From: Terribacillus halophilus
Lineage (GTDB): Bacteria > Bacillota > Bacilli > Bacillales > Amphibacillaceae
Direction: 5' to 3'
DNA length: 64,000 nt
Assembly: GCF_900162685.1 (NCBI RefSeq)
Contig: NZ_LT727828.1
Span: 584,824 to 648,823, forward strand
Shown here: one piece after another, positions 26,745 to 34,781 of the stretch
Position numbering within the stretch: the first letter of the stretch is position 1
Layout of the letters: the number at the start of each line of letters is the position of its first letter
Position numbers and translations under genes: made by a program
Notes under the pieces: generated by a model
Told to the model about the DNA's origin: nothing
The model's database searches: none
The model's input: the letters and a program-made list of their open reading frames with translations, nothing else

Positions 26745-27430
26745 GGGCTTTCTCGCTTACCGCTTCGTTCCTGAACGGTTTCTTCCGCTTTTCGGTGATG
26801 TCTAGCTCCAAAAGCCAGGAACTGCGCCGGAAGTGATAAATCCCTGCGGAAGGGAAGGGCGCCTTCCTCCGGGCTTTCTCGCTTCCTTCTCCGTTCCTGA
26901 ACGGCTTTTTCCGCTTTTCGGTGGTGTCTAGCTCCAAAAGCCAGGAACTGCGCCGGAAGTGATAAATCCCTGCGGAAGGAAAGGAACCTTCCTCCGGGCT
27001 TTCTCGCTTCCTTCTCCGTTCCTGACCGGTTTCTTCCGCTTTTCGTGATGTCTAGCTTCAAAAGCCAGAAACTGCGCCGGAAGTGATAAATCCCTGCGGA
27101 AGGGAAGGGCGCCTTCCTCCGGGCTTTCTCGCTTCCTTCTCCGTTCCTGAACGGCTTTTTCCGCTTTTCGGTGGTGTCTAGCTCCAAAAGCCAGGAACTG
27201 CGCCGGAAGTGATAAATCCCTGCGGAAGGGAAGGGCGCCTTCCTCCGGGCTTTCTCGCTTCCTTCTCCGTTCCTGAACGGCTTTTTCCGCTTTTCGGTGG
27301 TGTCTAGCTCCAAAGACCAGAAACTGCGCTGTAAGCAATGAATCCCTGCGTAAGGAAAGGGCGCCTTACTCCGTGCTTCCTTACTTACCGTTTCGTTTCT
27401 AACCGGTCTTTTACGCTTTTCGTAAGACCA
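26745..27430. repeat. Tandem array of about five 126-bp repeats
   Basis: Units begin with GTCTAGCTCCAAAAGCCAG at 26800, 26926, 27050, 27176 and 27302 (spacing 126, 124, 126, 126). A partial unit precedes the first at 26745-26799, and the last unit is diverged. Each unit is GC-richer than its surroundings and contains short inverted repeats (CGGAAGG/CCTTCC, GTTC/GAAC, GAAGCGAGAAAGCC on the minus strand). Because 126 is divisible by three, the minus strand shows long open frames of a repeating 42-residue basic sequence (KRKKPFRNGEGSEKARRKAP). These lack a convincing start and ribosome binding site and are broken by the 124-base unit, so I treat the array as non-coding. Confidence 0.9.
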
Positions 27431-27438
27431 AAGTCTTA
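27423..27438 (+). promoter_or_regulatory. Candidate LiaR operator upstream of the lia operon
   Basis: TAAGACC-AA-AGTCTTA is a 7-2-7 imperfect inverted repeat (six of seven pairs) about 80 bases before the first gene. The LiaR site in front of B. subtilis liaI is, as I recall, also a 7-2-7 imperfect repeat ending in GGTCTTA. No confident -35/-10 pair was identified; TTGAGG ... TATGAA near 27470-27500 is a weak option. Confidence 0.45.
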
Positions 27439-27515
27439 TCTAACTTACCTCTCCAGGTCGTTATGGGGTGTTGAGGATAAAGGTAGACTAAGGGTATGAA
27501 AGGAGTTGTTGGTTG

Positions 27516-27818
27516 ATGAAGAAGGTGTTGTTGATTATTGGTGCGGTTGTTGCGGTGGCTGTGCTGTTGGCGAATCTTGGGTCGCTGCTTGTTTTAGCGA
27601 TTAGTGTGGCTGTTGGTTATTACGGATTGAGAAAGTTCGTTATGACTGATTCTGTTGGTGCCAAGATTGGCTGGGGTGTCGTGATTGGGATTGGGGTTTG
27701 TATCTCGCTTTCCAATCTGCCAGCGCTGATTGGTTTGGCTGCGCTTGCTGCCCTTTATTACATGTACAAAGCATGGAAAAAAGATAAGGAAGCAGAGAAG
27801 TTTGACTTCACTCTCTAA
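27516..27818 (+). CDS. Small membrane protein at head of lia operon (LiaI-like)
   Basis: The start is ATG 27516 after AAAGGAGTTGTTGGTTG. The 100-residue protein has three to four hydrophobic segments (about 3-20, 22-38, 50-66, 67-85) and a short charged tail KAWKKDKEAEKFDF. It precedes the LiaH gene, the position of liaI in B. subtilis, whose product anchors LiaH at the membrane during envelope stress. Sequence similarity to LiaI is not obvious to me, so the name rests on context, hydrophobicity and size. Confidence 0.65.
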   Translation: MKKVLLIIGAVVAVAVLLANLGSLLVLAISVAVGYYGLRKFVMTDSVGAKIGWGVVIGIGVCISLSNLPALIGLAALAALYYMYKAWKKDKEAEKFDFTL

Positions 27819-27835
27819 TCACAAGGAGGAGTATA

Positions 27836-28000
27836 GTGGACGATTACTTGGAACAACGGGTACGGGTGTTGGAATTAGAAGTTGAAGAATTAAAAAAACA
27901 GCAGAACCAAGGCTGGAAGGATAACGCATGGATTTGGGCAGTCATTCCGATAATGGCTTTGCTTATCCCAGTGATGGCCCTTATCCGAGACATATTTTAA
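27836..28000 (+). CDS. Small coiled-coil/TM protein in lia operon, 54 residues
   Basis: GTG 27836 lies five bases after an ideal AAGGAGGA (27823-27830), and TAA is at 27998. The protein has an N-terminal acidic/basic heptad-like helix (MDDYLEQRVRVLELEVEEL, residues 1-19, then KKQQN) and a C-terminal TM helix (IWAVIPIMALLIPVMALI, about 33-50). It sits between the LiaI-like gene and liaH, and the next ribosome binding site (AAAAAGGAGAGG) begins two bases after its stop. A coiled coil plus membrane anchor would suit a LiaH/PspA docking partner. This is inference; no family was recognised. Confidence 0.7.
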   Translation: MDDYLEQRVRVLELEVEELKKQQNQGWKDNAWIWAVIPIMALLIPVMALIRDIF

Positions 28001-28020
28001 CCCAAAAAGGAGAGGTACAC

Positions 28021-28644
28021 ATGGAAAATATCTTTACACGAATCAAACAGGCGGTTGCAGCAGATTTTCATGAAATTTTGGATAAGAAGGAAGAAAAGAA
28101 TCCGACGGTGCAGCTGAGTCAGTATATCCGCCAATGTGAGCAGCAGGCAAAGAAAATCCGTGAATTGATTGAGAAGCAGTACCAGCTAAAACATGATTTC
28201 ACAAAGGAGTATCATGCTGCACAGGCAATGGCAGATAAAAGAGAACGTCAGGCAAAGTTAGCTGCAGAACAAGAAGAAGCAGAACTTGCAGAGCAAGCAC
28301 AAGACGAACGTATGCAATATCAAGAGCGAGCAGATAAAATCAAAGCGATGATGGAAAAAGCGAACGCGGACTTGCAAGAGCTAGAGAAAAAATATGTTCA
28401 GATGAAGCATAAGCTGAAAGACCTTTATGTAAAGAAAATGGAGTTTTCAGAGCGGGAAAATGTTGCGAAAGCACATCGCGGTATGAATGAAGTATTGAAG
28501 AACAAGCCGGAATTCGAATTTGTCTCCAGCAAGTTCAATGATTTAGAAGGATATATCGACCGTCTCGAACGAAAGGTCAATGATGACTATCGCAAACAGA
28601 CGCTTGATGCAAAGCTTGCGGATCTGGAAAGGAAATCTAGTTAA
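28021..28644 (+). CDS. liaH: PspA/IM30 family envelope-stress protein LiaH
   Basis: The start is ATG 28021 after AGGAGAGGTACAC. The 207-residue protein is almost entirely alpha-helical coiled coil, beginning ENIFTRIKQAVAADFHEILDKKEEKNP with the amphipathic PspA start and PTVQLSQYIRQCEQQ. PspA-family proteins assemble into rings or rods on stressed membranes. Context (small membrane proteins before, LiaFSR after) identifies it as LiaH. B. subtilis LiaH has 225 residues, so this one is slightly shorter at the C-terminus. Expression should be strongly induced by cell-wall antibiotics through LiaR. Confidence 0.88.
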   Translation: MENIFTRIKQAVAADFHEILDKKEEKNPTVQLSQYIRQCEQQAKKIRELIEKQYQLKHDFTKEYHAAQAMADKRERQAKLAAEQEEAELAEQAQDERMQYQERADKIKAMMEKANADLQELEKKYVQMKHKLKDLYVKKMEFSERENVAKAHRGMNEVLKNKPEFEFVSSKFNDLEGYIDRLERKVNDDYRKQTLDAKLADLERKSS

Positions 28645-28667
28645 AATAGGGGAGACATGGTAATCTA

Positions 28668-28702
28668 GGAAGGACACAGGTGGCTGTGTGCCTTCCTTGT
28701 TT
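28668..28702 (+). terminator. Attenuator-type hairpin between liaH and liaF
   Basis: GGAAGGACACAG (28668-28679) pairs with CTGTGTGCCTTCC (28684-28696) with one bulged base. It is followed only by TTGTTTAC, so it is a weak terminator. This would give abundant short transcripts for the effector genes and low readthrough into liaFSR, as described for B. subtilis lia. Confidence 0.7.
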
Positions 28703-28732
28703 ACACTTGCTGCATGAAAGGGGTGCCTGAAG

Positions 28733-29455
28733 GTGAAACCAAGTGATATGGTTCGCTGGCTGTTAATTACTGCTGCAGTCGTTTTCCTGGCTGAAATTTT
28801 AATTTCCGGCACAGGTGTACTGATTGGCATTGGAATTGGCATCTTTATTATTTATCTAGGAAAACGGAGGCTCTCCGCCGGTAAGAGGCCGATACTGCTT
28901 TGGATAGGGATAGCTGTTGTGGCTTTAAGTTTATTGCAATCATTCGCTTTTTATCTTGTTTTGACTGCTGGTATTATCTATTACTTTTCTAGAATTCATG
29001 ATAGTACAGCAGGTGAGCCGCAAGTTTATCACCCATCCTTTGATCAGACAGAATCGGCAGAGGAGCAAGTATTCGAACAAAAATCACTGTTTCAAAATAG
29101 TTTGTTTGGAGCACAGTCTGCTGGAAGCAATGTGTACGAATGGAAGGATACGAACATTCAATCTTTCCTCGGTGATACGAACATTGATTTAAATTATACA
29201 GTGCTGCCAAAGGAAGAAGCGGTGCTGATGGTACGAAAAGTGCTGGGAAATGTCCGAATTGTTGTTCCGTATGATATTGAGGTGGATGTGCATCATTCGG
29301 TGGTATATGGCTCCGTCGCCATCTTTGATCATAGAGAGAAGAACAGCTGGAATAAAGTGATCCATCTGCGCACAAAAGGTTATCAGCAATCCAGCCAGCG
29401 AATCAAGATTGTAACGAGTGTAGTTGCAGGCAAGCTGGAGGTGGTGCGCGTATGA
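28733..29455 (+). CDS. liaF: LiaF, membrane inhibitor of the LiaSR system
   Basis: The start is GTG 28733, nine bases after AAAGGGG. The 240-residue protein has four hydrophobic N-terminal segments within residues 5-90, a linker, and a C-terminal domain of about 110 residues rich in beta strands (NVYEWKDTNIQSFLGDTNID and VPYDIEVDVHHSVVYGSV) that is diagnostic for the LiaF/VraT family. LiaF keeps LiaS off without envelope stress. Its stop overlaps the liaS start (ATGA), fitting the stoichiometric coupling needed for inhibition. liaG, found before liaF in B. subtilis, is absent. Confidence 0.92.
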   Translation: MKPSDMVRWLLITAAVVFLAEILISGTGVLIGIGIGIFIIYLGKRRLSAGKRPILLWIGIAVVALSLLQSFAFYLVLTAGIIYYFSRIHDSTAGEPQVYHPSFDQTESAEEQVFEQKSLFQNSLFGAQSAGSNVYEWKDTNIQSFLGDTNIDLNYTVLPKEEAVLMVRKVLGNVRIVVPYDIEVDVHHSVVYGSVAIFDHREKNSWNKVIHLRTKGYQQSSQRIKIVTSVVAGKLEVVRV

Positions 29456-30495
29456 GTAATATCGTCAAACGGCACGTCGCCTTTGGAATGCTGTATAGTG
29501 TCTTGATGCTAGCGGGTTTAGTCGTACTGTATATATTTAATTATCCCATTGATAACTGGCGGGTAGTTTTAACCTTACATGACAGTACGGTACCTTTTAT
29601 AATTGCAGCGCCGATATTTGTGTTGTTTTCTGGTGCGTTGCTTGGTCTGCTTTCGGGTCTGTATTGGCGCAAGCGCTGGCATCAAGCCGCGCAAGAATTA
29701 GAAGGTATCCGTGAAGGACAGCAGCCAATGAAGAAACGCAGCTTTAGCATATCCGAACTGCAGCACACGTGGACTGCGCTAGAGCGGTTGCAGCTGTATA
29801 TGAATGAACAAGCGAAGATAGCACAAAAGCTGACTAATGAACGGGTAATTGATCGTGAGGAAGAGGTGCAGCGAATCGTTTCCGAAGAAAGAAATCGTTT
29901 GGCGCGGGAACTGCATGACTCGGTCAGCCAGGAGTTATTTGCGGCGTCCATGCTGATTTCTGCTCTCACAGAATCAGAAGAAGAAAATGCACCTATGCTT
30001 ATTGCGCTAAAACAGCTGGAGTCAATGGTGCAGCAATCACAGCTTGAGATGCGGGCACTGCTGCTCCATCTCAGACCAGCGGCATTAAAAGGAAAAACAC
30101 TGCAAGAAGGAATGGATCTGCTTCTTGTTGATCTTCAGGCAAAAGTACCACTCTCCATTACCTGGGAGCTAGATGAATTTCCAGTAGAAAAGGGCATTGA
30201 GGATCAACTGTTTCGTATTGTACAAGAATCCGTGTCCAACACCCTTCGTCATGCAAAAGCAGAAAGCTTGGCAATCAAGCTGCTTCAGCGCGATGGCTTC
30301 ATCATTCTGCTCGTCACAGACGATGGAATTGGATTTGAGATGGACACCGAACAACTAGGAGCATACGGTTTGCAAAATATGAAGGAGAGGGCCGCGGAAA
30401 TCGGCGCCCATTTGCGGGTGGTCAGTGTACCGAAACAAGGTACACGGTTAGAGGTACGCGTTCCAATGCTTGACAGAGAGGAAGAAGAAGCATGA
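29452..30495 (+). CDS. liaS: Sensor histidine kinase LiaS
   Basis: The 347-residue HisKA_3 kinase has two TM helices (about 9-29 and 47-70) with a very short external loop, typical of intramembrane-sensing kinases. A HAMP-like linker and dimerisation helix carry the phospho-His155 in [12 protein letters not shown], and a HATPase domain has [11 protein letters not shown] (N box), DDGIGF and GLQNMKERA. It phosphorylates LiaR in response to cell-wall-active antibiotics. ATGA overlaps join it to liaF and liaR. Confidence 0.94.
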   Translation: MSNIVKRHVAFGMLYSVLMLAGLVVLYIFNYPIDNWRVVLTLHDSTVPFIIAAPIFVLFSGALLGLLSGLYWRKRWHQAAQELEGIREGQQPMKKRSFSISELQHTWTALERLQLYMNEQAKIAQKLTNERVIDREEEVQRIVSEERNRLARELHDSVSQELFAASMLISALTESEEENAPMLIALKQLESMVQQSQLEMRALLLHLRPAALKGKTLQEGMDLLLVDLQAKVPLSITWELDEFPVEKGIEDQLFRIVQESVSNTLRHAKAESLAIKLLQRDGFIILLVTDDGIGFEMDTEQLGAYGLQNMKERAAEIGAHLRVVSVPKQGTRLEVRVPMLDREEEEA

Positions 30496-31124
30496 TCAGA
30501 GTACTTTTTGTAGACGATCATGAAATGGTCCGAATTGGTGTGTCTGCATATCTGGCCACCCAAGCAGATATTGAAGTAATAGGAGAAGCTGATAACGGGG
30601 AAGACGCAGTGAAACTTGCGCTCGATTTGCGGCCGGATATTATTCTGATGGATTTAGTTATGGATAAAATGGATGGTATTGAGGCGACTAGGCTAATTGT
30701 CAGTGCTTGGCCTGAGGCGAAAGTGATCGTTGTGACTAGTTTCTTGGATGATGATAAAGTATATCCAGCCTTGGAAGCAGGAGCAGCCAGCTACCTGCTG
30801 AAAACATCTAAAGCATCTGAGATTGCAAAAGCCATCAGAGCTACATATAACGGTTCTGCTGTCTTTGAACCAGAAGTGACGAATAAAGTTATGAAGCGAA
30901 TGCGAAAGAATCAGGCACCAGCACTGCATGAGACATTGACAGTCCGTGAGCAGGAAGTGCTTCATTTAATCGCAAAAGGAAAATCAAATCAAGAGATCGC
31001 CTCCGAACTGTTCATCGCTTTAAAAACAGTAAAAGTGCACGTAAGTAATATCCTAAGCAAACTCGAAGTACAAGATCGCACGCAAGCAGCCATTTACGTC
31101 CATGAAAATGGAATGCTTAAGTGA
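30492..31124 (+). CDS. liaR: Response regulator LiaR (NarL/FixJ family)
   Basis: The 210-residue regulator has a receiver domain with DD (8-9), phospho-acceptor Asp54 in [12 protein letters not shown], the conserved T in VVVTS and the Lys of LLKTSK. A LuxR-type HTH spans about residues 145-208 ([21 protein letters not shown]). It should activate the operon from the inverted repeat at 27423-27438. It is the last gene, followed by a strong terminator. Confidence 0.94.
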   Translation: MIRVLFVDDHEMVRIGVSAYLATQADIEVIGEADNGEDAVKLALDLRPDIILMDLVMDKMDGIEATRLIVSAWPEAKVIVVTSFLDDDKVYPALEAGAASYLLKTSKASEIAKAIRATYNGSAVFEPEVTNKVMKRMRKNQAPALHETLTVREQEVLHLIAKGKSNQEIASELFIALKTVKVHVSNILSKLEVQDRTQAAIYVHENGMLK

Positions 31125-31162
31125 GATTAACAGGCGGGTACAAAAAAATAGCCTTTAAAAAA

Positions 31163-31209
31163 CCGAGCAATTCTGTCTGGCATTAGACAGAATTGCTCGG
31201 TTTCTTTTC
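31163..31209 (+). terminator. Terminator of the lia operon
   Basis: A perfect 16-bp stem, CCGAGCAATTCTGTCT (31163-31178) with its complement (31185-31200), is followed by a T-rich tract. Confidence 0.9.
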
Positions 31210-31366
31210 TGATTATATGTGAATTAGACTGCCGCATCGAACTGCGATAGTTGCGTTAACAATACATCAAATTAAGAAAAATCCAGCAAGCGAAGTATTC
31301 TGCCGGAGCGGCAGTCAGAGCGCACATTTCATCCATAGACTACTCAAGTTAGTCCCAGCATCTTGC

Positions 31367-32002
31367 TTATAAACCAATCGTGTCATTCGGCACATACAGC
31401 TTAAAGCTGAGATTGTCGTTCGGTAAGTCAAATTGCTCTACTTCCACATGGAGATCGTTTTGTAATTCCATTTGCGTGACAGCTACATAGATGGATTCTT
31501 CATCCGGATTGATCGAAACCCATTCTGGCATATTGTAGTATTTGTCAATGTACTTGAGAACCTTGTCATTAGGTAAGGAAAGACTGCCGAGTGAAATTTC
31601 CTTGTTCTCAAGTAATAAGTCCCCATTCTCCTGGACATGAGGCTCTAGCGTCATTTTTAGTGGAATTCGGATACCAAATGCTGTAATGCCGCCGCTTAGT
31701 TCTACGGCATCATCTCCAAGTACAACAGCATAGTTATCGGAGTTATCGTTCAGTTCTTTATCAATATAAGCATTGATCAATTCGTTTACATTTGCTTTTG
31801 TGGAGCTGATTGTAAACTCTGAGGAATCAGAGCTGTCGAATTGCGCTTCTTTTGGCGGCTCTGGCGCCGGACTGAAAGCCGGCAGAAAAATGAGCAGCAA
31901 GAGCAGCAGCAAAATAATACCATTAGCAATAGCTAATACTTTGAAATATTTCTTCCAATTACGCGTCTTCTGTTCGGGCGGTTGGTTATTTCTGTTCTCC
32001 AT
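31367..32002 (-). CDS. ypmS: YpmS-family membrane-anchored protein (DUF2140)
   Basis: The start is ATG 32002, five bases after AGGTGA; the GTG three codons earlier lies on the ribosome binding site. The 211-residue protein has a short cytoplasmic N-terminus, one TM helix (about 20-40) and an extracytoplasmic beta-rich domain containing LINAYIDKEL, FGIRIPLKMTLEP and WVSINPDEESIYV. This is the pattern of the YpmS family. Function is unknown. It is 13 bases behind ypmR, the same order as in B. subtilis, so the two form an operon. Confidence 0.88.
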   Translation of the reverse strand: MENRNNQPPEQKTRNWKKYFKVLAIANGIILLLLLLLIFLPAFSPAPEPPKEAQFDSSDSSEFTISSTKANVNELINAYIDKELNDNSDNYAVVLGDDAVELSGGITAFGIRIPLKMTLEPHVQENGDLLLENKEISLGSLSLPNDKVLKYIDKYYNMPEWVSINPDEESIYVAVTQMELQNDLHVEVEQFDLPNDNLSFKLYVPNDTIGL

Positions 32003-32015
32003 TTCTGTCACCTGC

Positions 32016-32927
32016 CTATTCTACGTCTTCCTCTTCTTCCTGTATCACGGGTTTCATACTTTCCAATACCCGTTCAGCTACTTTTCCATACCCAATTTCG
32101 TTCGGATGGAAGTAGTCATCAGACAACAAGGTTGCTGTTTCATTTTGGAATAAGTCGGCTGTTTCGATATAGTGCTGGTCTTCATCCAGTGCAATCTGCT
32201 CTCCAATGCTGTTATACTCCTTGATAATTGTACCAAGCTGATCTTTGAGTTCTGGGAAGTTTTCTTCAAATGGATTATAAAATCCAATCAGATATATTTC
32301 AGCATCTGGATTTAGCGTGTCAATTTTTTGGAAGATTTCCTTCATCCGCTCTTCATAGGCTGGCATGGCCTCACTATAATCCTCGTAGTCCAAGTTAGTG
32401 AAGTGATCTTTCGTTACTTTCATAATATCATTAGCACCGATTGTAATTAGAACGACATCGGCATTTTCAATGGAAGCAGAGATGACGGGATCCTCCATTC
32501 GCTTCAGCATCTGATCGGTTCGATTGCCTCGTTTACCGAAGTTGTCGATTTTCACGCGGTCTTCTGTCTGTTCAAAAGTCTGCTGAAGAATACCGACATA
32601 GCCGCCCTTATCAGTCCTATCACCCACACCCTGTGTCAAAGAATCACCAATCGCTGTGATATGAAGATCTTCCTTAATAAAGAGTCCAATCGTGTCTTTA
32701 AACAAACGCTGAAAGGCATCTTTAATTTCAGAAGAAGTATCGGTATCCTCTGATTCAGCTAAAATATCTTCCGTATCTTCAGGGGATGGATATTCAATTG
32801 GAACAACTTCTAATGGGGCGTTAGTGACGGTCGCTTTCTGATCGGAGACAGCAAATAGAATCACAGCTCCGATGACGATGGCGAGCAGAAACGATGCAAT
32901 AATCAAATAAACTTTTCTTTTTTGCAA
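32016..32927 (-). CDS. ypmR: SGNH/GDSL hydrolase, YpmR type
   Basis: The start is a TTG at 32927, ten bases after GAGG; no in-frame ATG exists upstream. The 303-residue protein has an N-terminal TM or signal anchor (about 7-27), then a GDSL-like serine hydrolase: block I IGDSLTQG with the nucleophile Ser, block II Gly in GKRGNRTD, block III GAND, and block V DYFHPNEIGY with the catalytic Asp and His. Members are lipases or esterases acting outside the membrane. The physiological substrate is unknown. It is conserved next to YpmS, suggesting a shared role at the cell surface. Confidence 0.9.
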   Translation of the reverse strand: MQKRKVYLIIASFLLAIVIGAVILFAVSDQKATVTNAPLEVVPIEYPSPEDTEDILAESEDTDTSSEIKDAFQRLFKDTIGLFIKEDLHITAIGDSLTQGVGDRTDKGGYVGILQQTFEQTEDRVKIDNFGKRGNRTDQMLKRMEDPVISASIENADVVLITIGANDIMKVTKDHFTNLDYEDYSEAMPAYEERMKEIFQKIDTLNPDAEIYLIGFYNPFEENFPELKDQLGTIIKEYNSIGEQIALDEDQHYIETADLFQNETATLLSDDYFHPNEIGYGKVAERVLESMKPVIQEEEEDVE

Positions 32928-32960
32928 GCATCATCAACCTCGTTCTAAAAAATATAGTTT

Positions 32961-33005
32961 CGTATCCGGCTTGTTATACGTTGAAACTTGAAACTAGCGG
33001 ATACG
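32961..33005. repeat. Spaced inverted repeat upstream of ypmR
   Basis: CGTATCCG (32961-32968) and CGGATACG (32998-33005) are perfect inverted arms 29 bases apart in the divergent gap between ypmR and the DUF2188 gene. It could be a looped operator; there is no further evidence. Confidence 0.35.
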
Positions 33006-33152
33006 GAAAAGATACATTATAAATTTGATGTAAAATTATATTTTACTAGATTTCGAGAAGGTTGGATAGTGGGAAGAGATGGTTCTGTATGTTTTAAGAT
33101 AGATACAGTTGGGAAAAAAACGAGTAAGACAAAAGGATGAGGAGGATGCAAG

Positions 33153-33350
33153 ATGAAAGAATACAGTGTAGTTCCAAATAAAGATGTCACTGGCTGGTAT
33201 GTGAAAATTGAAGACGTAGCACCGACAGAATATCACAGCACAAGAGATGACGCAGTTTTGGAAGCAGAAAGTATGGCCAAGGACAATGCGCCTAGTAAAG
33301 TAATTATCTATGACGCGCATCAAGAGGTAGAAGAACAGCGGCAGTTTTAA
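33153..33350 (+). CDS. DUF2188-like small protein, 65 residues
   Basis: ATG 33153 follows GAGGAGGATGCAAG. The small soluble protein reads MKEYSVVPNKDVTGWYVKIED, then a helix with ARDDA/EAESMAKDN-type residues and VIIYDAHQEVEEQRQF. This beta-beta-alpha-beta layout, with a central tryptophan and a final IYD, is the DUF2188 pattern found in many bacterial stress-associated small proteins. No function is known. It has its own terminator. Confidence 0.75.
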   Translation: MKEYSVVPNKDVTGWYVKIEDVAPTEYHSTRDDAVLEAESMAKDNAPSKVIIYDAHQEVEEQRQF

Positions 33351-33380
33351 AATTACCGGCAATTTATGCCGGTAATTTTT
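33349..33380 (+). terminator. Terminator after the DUF2188 gene
   Basis: AAAATTACCGGCA (33349-33361) pairs with TGCCGGTAATTTT (33367-33379), followed by T. Confidence 0.85.
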
Positions 33381-33427
33381 AACCTTTTGGGCAGTTCCTG
33401 AATAAGCTGAACAGAGGAGGTGCAGGC

Positions 33428-33679
33428 ATGGATTTTTCCTTACTGCTGTTAGCTTTTTCAGGAATCGCATTGATTAGCATTGGTGTGCTCCGTCATTTCA
33501 CGAAGGATCCATTCGTTTTATTCATCCCAGCTGCTGTAACGGCATTGCTTTTGCTTGTCACCAGTTTCTTTTCCTTCCTGTTTCAGGAAGAGCTGATTAA
33601 AGGGACGTTATATATCTTTGCTACTATCTTATGTGGATTATTTGTATTATTGCTTTTTTTGCCACCTTTTCGTAAGTAA
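33428..33679 (+). CDS. Hypothetical three-helix membrane protein, 83 residues
   Basis: ATG 33428 follows GAGGAGGTGCAGGC, an excellent ribosome binding site. The protein has three hydrophobic helices (about 3-20, 29-52, 58-80) with almost no loops and ends FRK. No family was recognised. The last codons form the left arm of a hairpin (GCCACCTTT 33661-33669 / AAAGGTGGC 33678-33686) that probably terminates transcription before the convergent rarD. Confidence 0.6.
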   Translation: MDFSLLLLAFSGIALISIGVLRHFTKDPFVLFIPAAVTALLLLVTSFFSFLFQEELIKGTLYIFATILCGLFVLLLFLPPFRK

Positions 33680-33695
33680 AGGTGGCTTATTTTGC
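33661..33695. terminator. Hairpin between the 83-residue gene and rarD
   Basis: The 9-bp stem 33661-33669/33678-33686 is followed on the plus strand by TTATTTT. It overlaps the stop codon of the plus gene and lies one base beyond the rarD stop. Confidence 0.65.
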
Positions 33696-34607
33696 CGATT
33701 CAGCTGCGTTTAGCTGCCGGGCTGTTAGGCGTTTCAACCGAATTCCGGAAATGGTGTAAAGTACCAAAGCTCCCCAAATACACGAAAAGGCAATCAGGTG
33801 CGCATGTGTGAATGCTTCTCCGAATAAAGTGACACCTAAGAGCAGCATTAGTGTTGGAGCTATATATTGGAGCAGGCCGATCTGCGTTAACGTAAGCCGG
33901 CGTGCGCCATGTGCAAAGAGCAAAAGCGGTGTAGCGGTGGCAGCACCAGACAAGAATAAAATAACAGCTGTACCAGTCGACATGGTGGTGCCTTCTGCAA
34001 CTGGCGCGAATAGGAGATAAAGAACGGCAAGCGGTGTAACAAACATGGTTTCAATTGTAAGCCCGAACATCGGTGGGATTGTAACTACTTTCTTCAGCAG
34101 CCCATAAACAGCAAAGCTGATTGCTAGCAGTAACGATACCCAAGGGAATACCCCGTAGCTTACGGTTAGATAAATGACTCCAAACGCGGCCAGAATAAAA
34201 CTTGCAATCTGTAGACGTGTGCTTTTTTCTTTCAGAAAAATCATAGCCAGCAGTATGCTGATCAGCGGGTTAATATAATAACCTAAGCTGGATTGCAAGA
34301 CATGTCCTGCGTTCACGGCCCAGATGAAAACGAGCCAATTGACACTCACTGTCAGAGAAGCTGCGAATAATCCCCAAAACGCGCGCTTATTCAAGAAAAG
34401 GTCCTTTACTTGCTGGATGAAAGGACGAATTTTTCCTAAAACAAGAACAATAAGAATCATTGTAACAAAGGACCATACGATACGATGTGCCAATAAATGG
34501 CCGGCATCGACTTCCTCTAATAAATTCCAGAACAAAGGCAGTACACCCCACATCACATATGCAAGTGCTGCATAAATGACACCGGACTTAGATGATTGCG
34601 ATTGCAT
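33687..34607 (-). CDS. rarD: EamA family permease RarD
   Basis: The 306-residue protein has ten TM helices in two EamA repeats. The N-terminal AALAYVMWGVLPLFWNLLEEVDAGHLLAHRIVWSF segment and the SVNWLVFIWAVNAGHVLQSSLGYYINPL region are the RarD signature. RarD is annotated as a chloramphenicol-sensitivity protein; the true substrate is unknown. The ATG at 34607 lies behind AGAGGGGCATGCCAAC. It is monocistronic and divergent from cls. Confidence 0.9.
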   Translation of the reverse strand: MQSQSSKSGVIYAALAYVMWGVLPLFWNLLEEVDAGHLLAHRIVWSFVTMILIVLVLGKIRPFIQQVKDLFLNKRAFWGLFAASLTVSVNWLVFIWAVNAGHVLQSSLGYYINPLISILLAMIFLKEKSTRLQIASFILAAFGVIYLTVSYGVFPWVSLLLAISFAVYGLLKKVVTIPPMFGLTIETMFVTPLAVLYLLFAPVAEGTTMSTGTAVILFLSGAATATPLLLFAHGARRLTLTQIGLLQYIAPTLMLLLGVTLFGEAFTHAHLIAFSCIWGALVLYTISGIRLKRLTARQLNAAESAK

Positions 34608-34781
34608 GTTGGCATGCCCCTCTCTTTCTATCTCTGTATGAGTTAAGTGTACGGCTGGCTTTGACGCTTTTCAATACTTTTGCATCTTTTTAAGATTCTG
34701 ACAAGTTGCCAATGACAATTATGATACTATATATTAGTATGGGCAATTGGAAATATGCTACAGATGAAGGGAGTAGCACAT

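Noticed and set aside
26672-27338. Repetitive basic proteins on the minus strand (136 and 213 codons)
   Set aside because: They are frames through the 126-bp repeat units. Starts are weak TTG or internal, there is no good ribosome binding site, and the 124-base unit shifts the frame.
31210-31366. Further copy of the palindromic repeat element near AGCGAAGTATTCTGCCGGAGCGGCAG
   Set aside because: It shares only a few short words with the element, and the long inverted ends and the CTCGTGCTAACGCA core are missing.
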